Shown here one piece after another: positions 1-9,920 of a stretch of 64,000 nucleotides of DNA (within the stretch, counting starts at the first letter, position 1; each line of letters opens with the position of its first letter). The notes under the pieces were generated by a model that was not told the origin of the DNA, did not search any database, and was given only the letters and a program-made list of their open reading frames with translations. This DNA is from Streptomyces sclerotialus (GTDB lineage: Bacteria; Actinomycetota; Actinomycetes; Streptomycetales; Streptomycetaceae): the NCBI GenBank assembly GCA_000719105.1, contig JODX01000024.1:1-64000 (forward strand). Direction: 5' to 3'. Position numbers and translations under genes: made by a program.

Positions 1-684
1 GCCCCCTACGCCACCCCCGACGCCCCCCGCATAGCCGTCCGCGGCGAAGCCCACCTCGAAGCCGACCCCGAGATCGCCCGCATCGGCATCACCATCAGCG
101 CCCGCGGCAAGGACCGCCGCACCGCACTCGACGACCTCACCCACCGCAACGCCACCGTCCTCGACCTCATCAAAACCTATGGAGAAGCCGTCGAACGCCT
201 CGAGACCGGCGCCTTCACCATCACCCCCGAACTCACCCAGCACGGCCGCGGCGAACGCGTCCGCACCCACCACGGCCGCGTCCACATCACCGCCGAACTC
301 ACCGACTTCACCGCCCTCGGAGAACTCACCACCCGCCTCGCCGACCTCGACCTCACCCGCATCGACGGCCCCTGGTGGGCCCTGCGCCCCGACTCACCCA
401 CCCACCGCCGCGCCCGCACCCAAGCCGTCCGCGAAGCCGTCCAACGCGCCCGCGAATACGCCGACGCCCTCGACACCACCCTCACCGCACTCATCGAGAT
501 CGCCGACATCGGCGCCGAGACCCCCCACCCCTACCCGCCCCAGGCCCCCGGCGGGCTCATACGCTCCATGGCCCACGACGCGGCAGCCGAGGAGACCACC
601 GCCCCCCTCGACCTCGAACCCCAGCGGCAACATGTGTACGCCCAAGTCAACGCCCGCTTCACCATGGCACCACCACGCCTCTGA
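1..684 (+). CDS. SIMPL (DUF541) domain protein, 5' end missing
   Basis: The frame is open from the first base to TGA at 682-684, giving at least 227 residues, so the start lies outside the window. The visible part has the SIMPL/DUF541 pattern: an N-terminal strand reading IAVRGEAHLEADPEIARIGI, a helical centre, and a late segment where a run of residues ending YADALD leads into alternating strands ending VYAQVNARFTMAP. Family members are often exported or membrane-associated, but their biochemical role is poorly defined. The signal sequence, if any, is not visible. The pyk promoter follows within 150 bases. Family assignment is by fold pattern; function is unknown. Confidence 0.72.
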   Translation, partial: APYATPDAPRIAVRGEAHLEADPEIARIGITISARGKDRRTALDDLTHRNATVLDLIKTYGEAVERLETGAFTITPELTQHGRGERVRTHHGRVHITAELTDFTALGELTTRLADLDLTRIDGPWWALRPDSPTHRRARTQAVREAVQRAREYADALDTTLTALIEIADIGAETPHPYPPQAPGGLIRSMAHDAAAEETTAPLDLEPQRQHVYAQVNARFTMAPPRL

Positions 685-792
685 GACCCCCACGGACCCT
701 GCCGACACGCTCATCGGAGCGCCCCGCCGCACTCTTAAACCCTTGTCAACAACCCTTCATCCAACGGCCGTTGAGTCGTCATACCCGACCAA

Positions 793-820
793 TTCACTAC
801 CGGCCGGTAAGCCCTAGTGT
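793..820 (+). promoter_or_regulatory. Putative leaderless promoter of pyk
   Basis: A TAGTGT hexamer at 815-820 ends exactly seven bases before the pyk ATG at 828, so transcription would begin at or within a base of the start codon. TTCACT at 793-798 is a weak -35 candidate 16 bases upstream. No Shine-Dalgarno sequence precedes the ATG, which fits a leaderless mRNA. The same spacing recurs at several other genes in the window. Confidence 0.45.
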
Positions 821-827
821 CGAACTC

Positions 828-2264
828 ATGCGCCGAGCAAAGATCGTCTGCACTCTCGGGCCCGCCACCGACTCGTACGACCAGATCAAGGCCCTGGTCG
901 ACGCCGGAATGGACGTCGCCCGATTCAACCTCAGCCACGGCGAGTACGCCGAGCACGAGGACCGCTACCAGCGTGTGCGCAAGGCCGCCGACGAGACCGG
1001 CCACAGCGTCGGCCTCCTCGCCGACCTTCAGGGCCCGAAGATCCGACTCGGCCGATTCGCCGAAGGCCCCGTACTCCTCGAACGCGGCGACCGCTTCACC
1101 ATCACGGTCGAGGACGGCGTCGAAGGAGACCGCCACACCTGCGGCACCACCTACTCCGGCCTCGCCGGCGACGTCACCCCCGGCGAACGCATCCTCGTCG
1201 ACGACGGCAAGGTCTCCCTCGAAGTCCTGAAGGTCGACGGCCCCCGCGTCCACACCCAGGTCGTCGAGGGCGGCTTCATCTCCGACCACAAAGGACTCAA
1301 CCTCCCCGGCGTCGCCGTCTCCGTCCCCGCCCTCTCCGACAAGGACGAAGCCGACCTCCGCTGGGCGCTCCGCACCGGCTTCGACGTCATCGCCCTCTCC
1401 TTCGTCCGCAACGGACGCGACATCGAGGACGTCCACCGCATCATGGACGAGGAGGGCCGCCGCCTCCCCGTCATCGCCAAGGTGGAGAAACCCCAGGCCG
1501 TCGACAACATCGACGACATCGTCGCCGCCTTCGACGGCATCATGGTCGCCCGCGGCGACCTCGGCGTCGAAATGCCTTTGGAACAGGTCCCCCTCGTCCA
1601 GAAGCGCGCCGTCAAACTGGCCAAGCGCAACGCCAAACCGGTCATCGTCGCCACCCAGATGCTCGACTCGATGATCGACAACAGCCGCCCCACCCGGGCC
1701 GAAGCCTCGGACGTGGCGAACGCCGTCATCGACGGCACGGACGCCGTGATGCTCTCCGGCGAGACGAGCGTCGGCAAGCACCCCACAGAGACGGTCCGCA
1801 CGATGGCCCGCATCGTCGAGGCCGCCGAGGAGGACCTCCTCGCCAAGGGGCTCTCCCCCCTCACCGAGCAGAACAAGCCCCGCACCCAGGGCGGCGCCGT
1901 AGCCCGCGCGGCCGCCGAGACGGGCGACTTCCTCGGCGCCAAGTACCTCGTCGCCTTCACCCAGTCCGGCGACACGGTCCGCCGCCTGTCCCGCTACCGC
2001 TCGCCCATCCCGCTCCTGGCCTTCACCCCCGAACCGGCCACCCGCTCCCAGCTCAGCATGACCTGGGGCGTGGAGACCTTCCTCGGCCCGCACGTGGACT
2101 CCACGGACGCGATGGTGCGACAGGTGGATGAACTGCTGCTGCGGTACGGGCGCTGCGAGAAGGGCGACCTGGTGATCATCACGGCGGGGTCGCCTCCGGG
2201 GGTGCCCGGGGGGACGAACATGGTGCGGGTGCACCACATCGGCGAGGGCGACGGCGCTCGCTAG
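828..2264 (+). CDS. pyk: Pyruvate kinase
   Basis: 478 residues, the normal length for a bacterial pyruvate kinase, which converts phosphoenolpyruvate and ADP to pyruvate and ATP in the last step of glycolysis in the cytoplasm. The N-terminus MRRAKIVCTLGPATDSYDQI, the RFNLSHG motif, IAKVEKPQAV around the catalytic lysine, the metal-binding MVARGDLGVEMP segment and DAVMLSGETSVGKHP are all present and intact. The open frame extends far upstream, but homology starts at the ATG at 828, which also fits a leaderless promoter. A strong hairpin follows the stop. Streptomyces usually has two pyk paralogs; which one this is cannot be settled here. Confidence 0.96.
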   Translation: MRRAKIVCTLGPATDSYDQIKALVDAGMDVARFNLSHGEYAEHEDRYQRVRKAADETGHSVGLLADLQGPKIRLGRFAEGPVLLERGDRFTITVEDGVEGDRHTCGTTYSGLAGDVTPGERILVDDGKVSLEVLKVDGPRVHTQVVEGGFISDHKGLNLPGVAVSVPALSDKDEADLRWALRTGFDVIALSFVRNGRDIEDVHRIMDEEGRRLPVIAKVEKPQAVDNIDDIVAAFDGIMVARGDLGVEMPLEQVPLVQKRAVKLAKRNAKPVIVATQMLDSMIDNSRPTRAEASDVANAVIDGTDAVMLSGETSVGKHPTETVRTMARIVEAAEEDLLAKGLSPLTEQNKPRTQGGAVARAAAETGDFLGAKYLVAFTQSGDTVRRLSRYRSPIPLLAFTPEPATRSQLSMTWGVETFLGPHVDSTDAMVRQVDELLLRYGRCEKGDLVIITAGSPPGVPGGTNMVRVHHIGEGDGAR

Positions 2265-2279
2265 GTGCGCGGTTGAGCT

Positions 2280-2306
2280 GGGCCCCTCGTGGTGAGGGGC
2301 CCTTTT
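2280..2306 (+). terminator. Intrinsic terminator of pyk
   Basis: A perfect 9-bp stem (2280-2288 with 2294-2302), a five-base loop and then TTTT. It lies between the convergent pyk and the LAGLIDADG gene, so it may serve both strands, although the T run is on the pyk side. Confidence 0.85.
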
Positions 2307-2314
2307 CAGTGCCT

Positions 2315-3103
2315 TCAGTGCTTGGGGCCCACGTGGGTGTCCATGAGGGCTACTGAGGCTTTGCGGGCGATGGAGATGTTGAACGGGTCGCTGCCGCGGG
2401 CAAGGGTGGTCCACTCGACGCCCACCTTGTCGAGGGTGTCCGTACAGAGCTTCCGGATGTCGTCGGACTTGTTGGAGAAGAAGTAGCGGGGGTATTCGTA
2501 GCGCTTGCGCTCACCGGCGACGAGTCGCGTGGTCCAGTTGGTGATGCGGCAGCCGTCGGAGTGGATCAGGCCGCGGATGAACTCCCAGGGGTGAGCGTCG
2601 ACGATGTGCTGCTGCCAGGGTTCGAGGGCGATGTGTCGGTCGTGCTTCTTGCCGGGGCCGTGCTGGGGGAAGAGGCAGTGCAAGTGCTTGGAGTAGACCT
2701 TGACGTTGCTGCAGCCCTTCCGACGAACACGACACACGGAGTTGTCGGGGAAGACGGCGTGCATGGCCTGCTCGCACGCGTCCATGAGGCCGGGCCACGT
2801 TTCGGTACACGTGATCATGAGGTTGGGAACGCGGTGCTCGGAATAGTGGCTGATGTGACCATCGCCGAGGTAGAGGCCGAGCAGATAGCTGTACGGCGCT
2901 TCGGCGAGCTCTCGTCCGTCGCAGCGGGGGCATGCAGGGTCGTGCCTTCCTGGGAGCTCACCGCGTTTCGCTCGGTCCAGGTGTTTCCAGTAACTCACCG
3001 TTCCTGCCGGGAGATTGAGCTTTCTTGCCACGCTCGCGTTCGACGTGCCGTCACGCAGAAGCGTGAGTGCCTGCTGTCGTACCTGTGTGTCGTGAAACTG
3101 CAT
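2315..3103 (-). CDS. HTH plus LAGLIDADG-type protein (homing-endonuclease-like)
   Basis: 262 residues from ATG 3103; an in-frame GTG at 3121 is an alternative. Residues about 1-45 form a helix-turn-helix resembling a transposase or resolvase HTH (GTSNASVARKLNLPAGTVSY). A possible zinc knuckle, CPRC, follows. The body carries two LAGLIDADG-like helices, YLLGLYLGDGHI and FIRGLIHSDGCR, each with the acidic residue at the expected place, as in monomeric two-motif homing endonucleases. No intein or intron host is visible: the gene is free-standing, between pyk and a tRNA gene transcribed in the same direction. It could be a domesticated DNA-binding regulator or an active nuclease. Neither start has a good ribosome binding site. 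Confidence 0.8.
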   Translation of the reverse strand: MQFHDTQVRQQALTLLRDGTSNASVARKLNLPAGTVSYWKHLDRAKRGELPGRHDPACPRCDGRELAEAPYSYLLGLYLGDGHISHYSEHRVPNLMITCTETWPGLMDACEQAMHAVFPDNSVCRVRRKGCSNVKVYSKHLHCLFPQHGPGKKHDRHIALEPWQQHIVDAHPWEFIRGLIHSDGCRITNWTTRLVAGERKRYEYPRYFFSNKSDDIRKLCTDTLDKVGVEWTTLARGSDPFNISIARKASVALMDTHVGPKH

Positions 3104-3141
3104 GCGGATACTCTGCGTCACCGACCGTAGTCGTGCGCAGC

Positions 3142-3178
3142 AAAAAGCGGATGTTCACGAGAACGGGAACATCCGCTT
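3142..3178 (-). terminator. Terminator of the tRNA gene
   Basis: On the minus strand a perfect 12-bp stem (3167-3178 with 3145-3156, 10-base loop) is followed by a run of T (3146-3142 on the plus strand is AAAAA). It lies 32 bases beyond the 3' end of the tRNA and upstream of the LAGLIDADG gene. The tRNA is therefore probably a single-gene transcription unit. Confidence 0.88.
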
Positions 3179-3209
3179 ATCGGTACTCACCTAAGATTTG
3201 AAGGTGTAG

Positions 3210-3284
3210 TGCCCCAGGTGGGATTCGAACCCACACTGTCCGCTGTTTGAGAGCGGCCTCTCTAACCAGTTGGAGTACTGGGGC
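3210..3284 (-). tRNA. Class I-shaped tRNA with CAA anticodon (nominal tRNA-Leu, anomalous)
   Basis: I folded this by hand. The acceptor stem is 7 bp, 3284-3278 with 3217-3211. T8 and A9 follow, then a D arm with a 3-bp CTC/GAG stem and GG in the loop. The anticodon stem is a perfect 5 bp (3256-3252 with 3244-3240), with loop CTCAAAC and anticodon CAA at 3249-3247. The variable loop is only five bases (3239-3235). The T arm is a perfect 5 bp with loop TTCGAAT. The discriminator base is A, and CCA is not encoded. Anticodon CAA reads the leucine codon UUG, but bacterial leucine tRNAs are class II with a long variable arm, which this lacks. A dedicated terminator follows. The amino acid carried cannot be inferred from the sequence. 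Confidence 0.93.
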
Positions 3285-3322
3285 CTTAGAAAGGAAGGAG
3301 GAGTGGCCCCCCTTGGCCCACT

Positions 3323-3328
3323 ACCTTA
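3323..3328 (-). promoter_or_regulatory. Candidate -10 box for the tRNA gene
   Basis: On the minus strand TAAGGT lies about 40 bases upstream of the tRNA 5' end and fits TANNNT. The -35 (CCTGAA, 16 bases upstream) is weak. The divergent ANTAR regulator gene must also be transcribed from this 98-base gap. Confidence 0.35.
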
Positions 3329-3382
3329 CCGCAGCTAGGTAGGCTTCAGGGAGCAGCACCCTGCCCTGAACAAGGAGCCCAC

Positions 3383-4048
3383 GTGACCTCCCCCGAGACG
3401 CCCCAGCCCGTCGACGCCCCCGACGACGACAAGTCGCACGTGCCTCCGCTGACGACCCGTGTCGTCATCGCCGAGGACGAGGCGCTGATCCGTCTCGACC
3501 TCAAGGAGATGCTCGAGGAGGAGGGCTACTCCGTCGTGGGCGAGGCGGGCGACGGTGAGCAGGCCGTCGAGCTCGCCCGGGAGCACCAGCCCGACCTGGT
3601 GATCCTCGACGTGAAGATGCCGAAGCTCGACGGCATCTCCGCGGCGGAGAAGATCGCCGAGGAGCGTATCGCCCCGGTCCTGATGCTGACCGCGTTCTCG
3701 CAGCGCGACCTCGTGGAGCGGGCCCGGGACGCGGGCGCGATGGCGTACCTGGTGAAGCCGTTCAGCAAGAGCGACGTCGTGCCGGCGATCGAGATGGCGG
3801 TGTCGCGGTTCACGGAGCTGAAGGAGCTGGAGAAGGAGGTCGCGGACCTCTCGCAGCGCCTGGAGACGCGGAAGCTGGTGGACCGGGCGAAGTCGGTTCT
3901 CCAGACCGAGTACGGGCTGACGGAGCCGGCGGCGTTCCGTTGGATCCAGAAGACGTCGATGGACCGTCGGATGTCGATGCAGCAGGTCGCTGAGGCGGTC
4001 ATCGAGGACGCGCAGGAGAAGAAGGCGGCGAAGGCGGACAAGGACTGA
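3383..4048 (+). CDS. pdtaR: Response regulator with ANTAR RNA-binding output domain (PdtaR-like)
   Basis: 221 residues from a GTG with AAGGAG six bases upstream. After a short acidic leader, residues about 22-140 form a receiver domain: acidic pocket in VVIAEDEALIRL, phosphoacceptor aspartate in DLVILDVKMPKLDG, the Thr in VLMLTAF and the Lys in YLVKPF. The C-terminal 60 residues are an ANTAR domain with the expected Ala/aromatic pattern (AAFRWIQKTSMDRRMSMQQVA). The layout matches mycobacterial PdtaR (Rv1626), which binds RNA hairpins and acts by antitermination once phosphorylated. No histidine kinase gene is adjacent, so the partner must be elsewhere. A bidirectional terminator follows. Confidence 0.93.
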   Translation: MTSPETPQPVDAPDDDKSHVPPLTTRVVIAEDEALIRLDLKEMLEEEGYSVVGEAGDGEQAVELAREHQPDLVILDVKMPKLDGISAAEKIAEERIAPVLMLTAFSQRDLVERARDAGAMAYLVKPFSKSDVVPAIEMAVSRFTELKELEKEVADLSQRLETRKLVDRAKSVLQTEYGLTEPAAFRWIQKTSMDRRMSMQQVAEAVIEDAQEKKAAKADKD

Positions 4049-4070
4049 GCGCCTTCGGTACAGCAACGAC

Positions 4071-4104
4071 GAGGCCCGCGCCCCCTTCCCAGGGCGCGGG
4101 CCTC
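4071..4104. terminator. Bidirectional terminator between pdtaR and livF
   Basis: A perfect 13-bp GC-rich inverted repeat (4071-4083 with 4092-4104) with an 8-base loop between two convergent genes. There is no long T run, as is common in Streptomyces. Confidence 0.8.
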
Positions 4105-4125
4105 TCGTATATCCGTACCGAAGGC

Positions 4126-4838
4126 TCAGTCCTCGCCCAGGTACGCCTTCCGTACCGACTCGTCGTGCAGCAGGTCCTGCCCCGTGCCGGAGAGCACGAT
4201 CTTGCCGATCTCCATGACGTGCCCCTGATCGGCGAGCGACAGCGCCGCCTGGGCGTTCTGTTCGACGAGCAGAATCGTTGTCCCCTGGGACTTCAGCTCG
4301 GCGATGGTCGACATGATCTTCTGCATCATGATCGGCGAGAGTCCCATGGAGGGCTCGTCGAGCATGAGCAGTTTCGGCTGGGACATCAGGGCGCGGCCCA
4401 TCGCGAGCATCTGCTGCTCACCGCCCGACAGGGTGCCCGCGGCCTGCTTCCGCCGTTCCCCGAGGATCGGGAAGAGGTCGTACGCCCGCTGGATGTCCTT
4501 TTCGATGCCGGGCTTGTCGTTGCGCAGGAACGCGCCGAGGCGGAGGTTGTCCTCGATGGTCATGCGGGGGAAGATGTGCCGCCCCTCGGGGGAGTGGGCG
4601 AGGCCGAGGGAGACGATCTCGTGGGCCGGGGTCTTCTTCAGTGACTTGCCGTCGAACATGATCTGGCCGCCGACCGGCTTCAGCAGTCCGGACAGGGTGC
4701 GCAGGGTCGTGGTCTTGCCGGCGCCGTTGGTGCCGATGAGGGTGACGACCTCGCCGGCGTCGACCTTGAAGGAGATGCCCTTGACGGCTTCGATCTTGCC
4801 GTAGGCGACCCGGAGGTCCTCGACTTCGAGCAGTGCGG

Positions 4839-4842
<4 letters not shown>
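4126..4842 (-). CDS. livF: Branched-chain amino-acid ABC transporter ATPase LivF
   Basis: 238 residues, normal for LivF, the second ATPase of the high-affinity Leu/Ile/Val importer. Walker A is GTNGAGKTT, the signature LSGGEQQMLAMGRAL and Walker B LLMLDEPSMGLSP; the H-loop region reads LLVEQNA. It is the last gene of livK-livH-livM-livG-livF. Its ATG at 4842 overlaps the livG stop by four bases (ATGA), indicating translational coupling. Confidence 0.97.
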
Positions 4843-5750
<908 letters not shown>

Positions 5751-5755
5751 GGTGG

Positions 5756-7582
5756 TCAGGCCCCTGCCTTGCTGAGGACTGTGGGTGCTTCGGCCTCTTC
5801 GTGGAATTCGAGCTGGCGGCGCCGGTTGGGGATGAGGCCTTCCGGGCGGAAGCGCATGAGCAGGATGAGCGCGAGGCCGAAGGCGAAGAGTTGGTAGTCC
5901 CCGAGGAACTGGAGCTTGTTGGGGATGAGGAAGAGGAGTGCGGCGCCGATGAGGGGGCCGCCGATGGTGCCCATGCCGCCGAGGACGACGGCGGCGAGGA
6001 GGAAGGCGGAGTTGGGCGGGACCTGTCCGGCGAAGAGGTACTGCTCGGGTGTGACGGTGTAGGTGACGTGTGCCTGGACGGTGCCGGCGGTTCCGGCGAG
6101 GCAGGCGCCGAGGGCGAAGGCGATGAGTTTGACGCGGAAGCCGTTGATGCCCATGGCGAGGGCGGCGGTCTCGTCCTCGCGGATGGCGATCCAGGCGCGG
6201 CCGATGCGGGAGTCGCTGCTGCGCCGGAAGACGAGGACGACGACGGCGGTGACGACCAGCATCAGGAAGAAGTAGTTGGCGAAGCGGCCGATGGTGAATC
6301 CGGCGATGGTGTGCTGGGCTCCGAAGTCGAATCCGAGGAGTTCGAGGTTCGGGATGGAGGAGATGCCGTTGGAGCCGTTGGTGATGTCGGGTCCGGAGGT
6401 GCCGTCCATGTTGTTGACGGCGATGCGGAAGATCTCGCCGAAGCCGAGGGTGACGATGGCGAGGTAGTCGCCGCGGAGGCGCAGGGTGGGTGCGCCGATG
6501 AGGACGCCGAAGACGAGGGAGGCTCCGGCGCCGACGAGGATGGCGGCCCAGAAGGGGAAGTGGACGCCGAAGGGTGAGTTGGGGGAGCCGGAGACGAGGG
6601 CCGCGGCGTAGGCGCCGACGCCGAGGAAGGCGACGTAGCCGAGGTCGAGCAGGCCGGCGAGGCCGACGACGATGTTCAGGCCGAGGGCGACGGTGGCGAA
6701 GATGAGGATGTAGACGCCGAGGGTCGCGTACTGGTCGTCGGTCTGGGTGAAGGGGAAGCAGGCGGCGGCGGCGAAGGCGCCGCAGATGGTGATGTTCTGG
6801 TGGCGTGCTGTGATCTGGGAGGCGTGGGCGACGAGGCCGGCTTTGTTGAGTGCGGCGAAGCCGAAGCCGGCGGTGATGAGGAAGCCGACGAAGAGTTCGT
6901 CGTACTCGGTGCCGATGCCGTAGGTGAAGACGAGCAGGCCGAGGGCGAGGACGCCCGTGATGATGAGGATCTCGGCGTAGGAGGGGAGGGTGCCGACGGG
7001 GCGGGGGGCGTCGGCGGCGAAGGCCGCTTTGGTGGTGTCCCAGCCGTGTCGGAGGCGGTGCTTGAAGTGTTCCCAGCCGGTGTCGTCGGGGTCGATGGGG
7101 TCGGGTTCGGGCCGTTGGAAGGGGAGTGCGAGGGCGCCGAGGAGGGCGGCGAGGCTGGTGAGGGCGACGATGTAGCCGCCGGGTTCGAGGTTGACCAGGC
7201 CGCCGAGTTCGGTGCTGATGGCGAGGACGGTGTACCAGGTGGTGGCGAAGGCGGCGAGGGCGGCGAATTTGAGGGCGGCGTAGGCTCCGGCGGGGGCGAG
7301 CCAGCGGAGGCCTTTGATGCCGTACGAGGTGAGGCCGTAGAGGGCGGTGAGGGCGCCGCCGATGAGGACGAGCCACTGCAGGCCGCCGGGGTAGCCGTAG
7401 ACGGTGAGGTCGCCGGGGAAGTCGGCGGTCCAGGTCCAGGCGAGGAAGGCGGAGGCGGCGGTGAGGGCGCCGCCTGCGGTGGCGGTGGCGCGTGCGGTGT
7501 TCTCGGGGAGGGGGATGAGGCCCTTCGGTGCGGGCGCCGGCGGGGGCGTGTTGGGTGCGTCTTTGGTGATCTGTGTGGTCAT
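5756..7582 (-). CDS. livM: Branched-chain amino-acid ABC transporter permease LivM
   Basis: 608 residues with many hydrophobic segments. The LivM core runs from about residue 260 onward and contains GLNIVVGLAGLLDLGYVAF and a region around AIREDETAALAMGINGFRVK, the EAA-type loop that contacts the ATPases. About 200 extra N-terminal residues carry several further predicted membrane helices and a charged loop (DPIDPDDTGWEHFKHRLRHG), so the protein is half again as long as E. coli LivM (425). The ATG at 7582 lies six bases after the livH stop. Operon position and core motifs make the assignment firm; the N-terminal extension has no assigned role. Confidence 0.94.
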   Translation of the reverse strand: MTTQITKDAPNTPPPAPAPKGLIPLPENTARATATAGGALTAASAFLAWTWTADFPGDLTVYGYPGGLQWLVLIGGALTALYGLTSYGIKGLRWLAPAGAYAALKFAALAAFATTWYTVLAISTELGGLVNLEPGGYIVALTSLAALLGALALPFQRPEPDPIDPDDTGWEHFKHRLRHGWDTTKAAFAADAPRPVGTLPSYAEILIITGVLALGLLVFTYGIGTEYDELFVGFLITAGFGFAALNKAGLVAHASQITARHQNITICGAFAAAACFPFTQTDDQYATLGVYILIFATVALGLNIVVGLAGLLDLGYVAFLGVGAYAAALVSGSPNSPFGVHFPFWAAILVGAGASLVFGVLIGAPTLRLRGDYLAIVTLGFGEIFRIAVNNMDGTSGPDITNGSNGISSIPNLELLGFDFGAQHTIAGFTIGRFANYFFLMLVVTAVVVLVFRRSSDSRIGRAWIAIREDETAALAMGINGFRVKLIAFALGACLAGTAGTVQAHVTYTVTPEQYLFAGQVPPNSAFLLAAVVLGGMGTIGGPLIGAALLFLIPNKLQFLGDYQLFAFGLALILLMRFRPEGLIPNRRRQLEFHEEAEAPTVLSKAGA

Positions 7583-7588
7583 CGTGTC

Positions 7589-8518
<930 letters not shown>

Positions 8519-8630
8519 CGCATGTCCTCCGAGCTTTCGGATTGTCGAGGGATGTGACCGGATACGAGTGCGCGCGGGGCGTGGGTGGTGCGGTGGCCCG
8601 GGTGAGCGCGCGTGGCGGCCCATGCGAGTA

Positions 8631-8664
8631 CGCGCGGGGCGCCAGTGATGCGGCGCCCCGCGCG
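8631..8664 (-). terminator. Attenuator-like hairpin between livK and livH
   Basis: A perfect 13-bp stem (8631-8643 with 8652-8664) and an 8-base loop, 24 bases after the livK stop and inside the 169-base livK-livH gap, with no T run. Partial termination or RNA stabilisation here would make the binding protein more abundant than the permeases, a common arrangement in such operons. The effect is inferred. Confidence 0.65.
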
Positions 8665-8687
8665 GCTCGTGGGCGGTGCGGGTGGGG

Positions 8688-9920
8688 TCAGCCGGTGTAG
8701 GTGCCGGACTTCACCGGCTTCCACTGGCCGCCCTCGACGGAGTAGACGGTGAGCTGCTTGTTGGTGGCGTCACCGAATTCGTCGAAGGAGACCTTGCCGG
8801 TCACGCCGTCGAAGGAGACGTTCTGCATGGCCTCGGTGACCTTGGCGCGGGCGTCGTCGGGGAGCTTGCCGTCGTTGTCCTCGACGACCTTCTTGACGGC
8901 CTCGATGATCGCCCAGGCCGAGTCGTAGGAGTAGCCGCCGTAGGCCTCGTAGGCCTCCTTGTAGCCTTCGGCCTCGTAGTTGGCGACGAACTCCTTGGCC
9001 GAGGGGAGGTCCTCGACCGGGGCGCCGACGGAGGTGGCGAGGTCGCCGGTGCCCTCGGTGCCGGCGAGCTTGATGAAGTCGGCGCTGTAGATGCCGTCGC
9101 CGCCGACCAGCGGGATGTCCTTGCCGGCCTTCTTGATCTGCTTGCTGAGGGGGCCGGCGACGGGGTACTCGCCGCCGTAGTAGACGACGTCCGCGTCGGA
9201 GTTCTTGATCTTGGTGACGACCGCGGAGAAGTCCTTGGTGTCGGGGTTGACGTGCTCGGTGCCGGCGACTTCGCCGCCGAGTTCCTTGAACTCCGCGGTG
9301 AAGGTGGAGGCCAGGCCGGCGCCGTAGGTCTTCTTGTCGTCGATGACGAAGACCTTCTTCTTCTTGGCGTCGTTGTAGACGTACTGTGCGGCGAACGGGC
9401 CCTGGATGGCGTCCGTGGTGGCGGTGCGGAAGTACGAGTCGTAGACGCGTTCCTTCTTGGTCTGCCAGTCGGGCCCCTGGGTCAGGGCCGGGTTGGTGTT
9501 GGCGGGGGAGACTTCGACCAGTTTGGCGTCGTCGAAGACCTTCTGCATGGATTCGGCGACGGAGGAGTTCAGGGGGCCGACGACGCCGAGAACCTTTTCG
9601 TCGGCGACCAGCTTGGTGGCGTTCTGCTGGCCCGAGGAGGGCTGTCCCTGGTCGTCGAGGGCCTGGATCTCGAAGGTGACGCCGTCGACGTACTTGTCCT
9701 TGTTGGCCGTTTTGACGGCGAGGTCGACGGAGTTCTTGATGCCGAGGCCCAGTGCGGTCAGGTCGCCGGTGAGCGGGGCGTCGACGCCGATGACGACGGT
9801 GGTGCCGCCGCCGTTGTCCGAGCCGCCGCTGCCGCCCTCGTCGCGCGATCCGCAGGCGGTGAGGGTGAGTGCTCCGGCCGCCAGCGCGGCGGTGATGGCG
9901 ATGAGCGAACGTTGACGCAC
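8688..9920 (-). CDS. livK: Branched-chain amino-acid ABC transporter substrate-binding lipoprotein LivK
   Basis: 410 residues from GTG 9920, with AAGGA nine bases upstream. The N-terminus is a lipoprotein signal with lipobox LTAC (ALTLTACGSRDE), then a Gly/Ser-rich linker. The rest is a type I periplasmic binding fold (VVIGVDAPLTGDLTALGLGI at the start, VVYYGGEYPVAGPLSKQIKK in the middle). Anchored outside the membrane, it captures leucine, isoleucine, valine or related amino acids for LivHMGF. It is first in the operon. The exact substrate is not determinable from sequence. Confidence 0.95.
   Translation of the reverse strand: MRQRSLIAITAALAAGALTLTACGSRDEGGSGGSDNGGGTTVVIGVDAPLTGDLTALGLGIKNSVDLAVKTANKDKYVDGVTFEIQALDDQGQPSSGQQNATKLVADEKVLGVVGPLNSSVAESMQKVFDDAKLVEVSPANTNPALTQGPDWQTKKERVYDSYFRTATTDAIQGPFAAQYVYNDAKKKKVFVIDDKKTYGAGLASTFTAEFKELGGEVAGTEHVNPDTKDFSAVVTKIKNSDADVVYYGGEYPVAGPLSKQIKKAGKDIPLVGGDGIYSADFIKLAGTEGTGDLATSVGAPVEDLPSAKEFVANYEAEGYKEAYEAYGGYSYDSAWAIIEAVKKVVEDNDGKLPDDARAKVTEAMQNVSFDGVTGKVSFDEFGDATNKQLTVYSVEGGQWKPVKSGTYTG

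Noticed and set aside
3210..3284. Ordinary tRNA-Leu(CAA)
   Set aside because: The variable region has five bases, not the long arm of class II leucine tRNAs, and the D arm is of class I type.
2315..3284. Integrated element using the tRNA as attachment site
   Set aside because: There is no integrase, no direct repeat of the tRNA 3' end and no cargo beyond the single LAGLIDADG-type gene.
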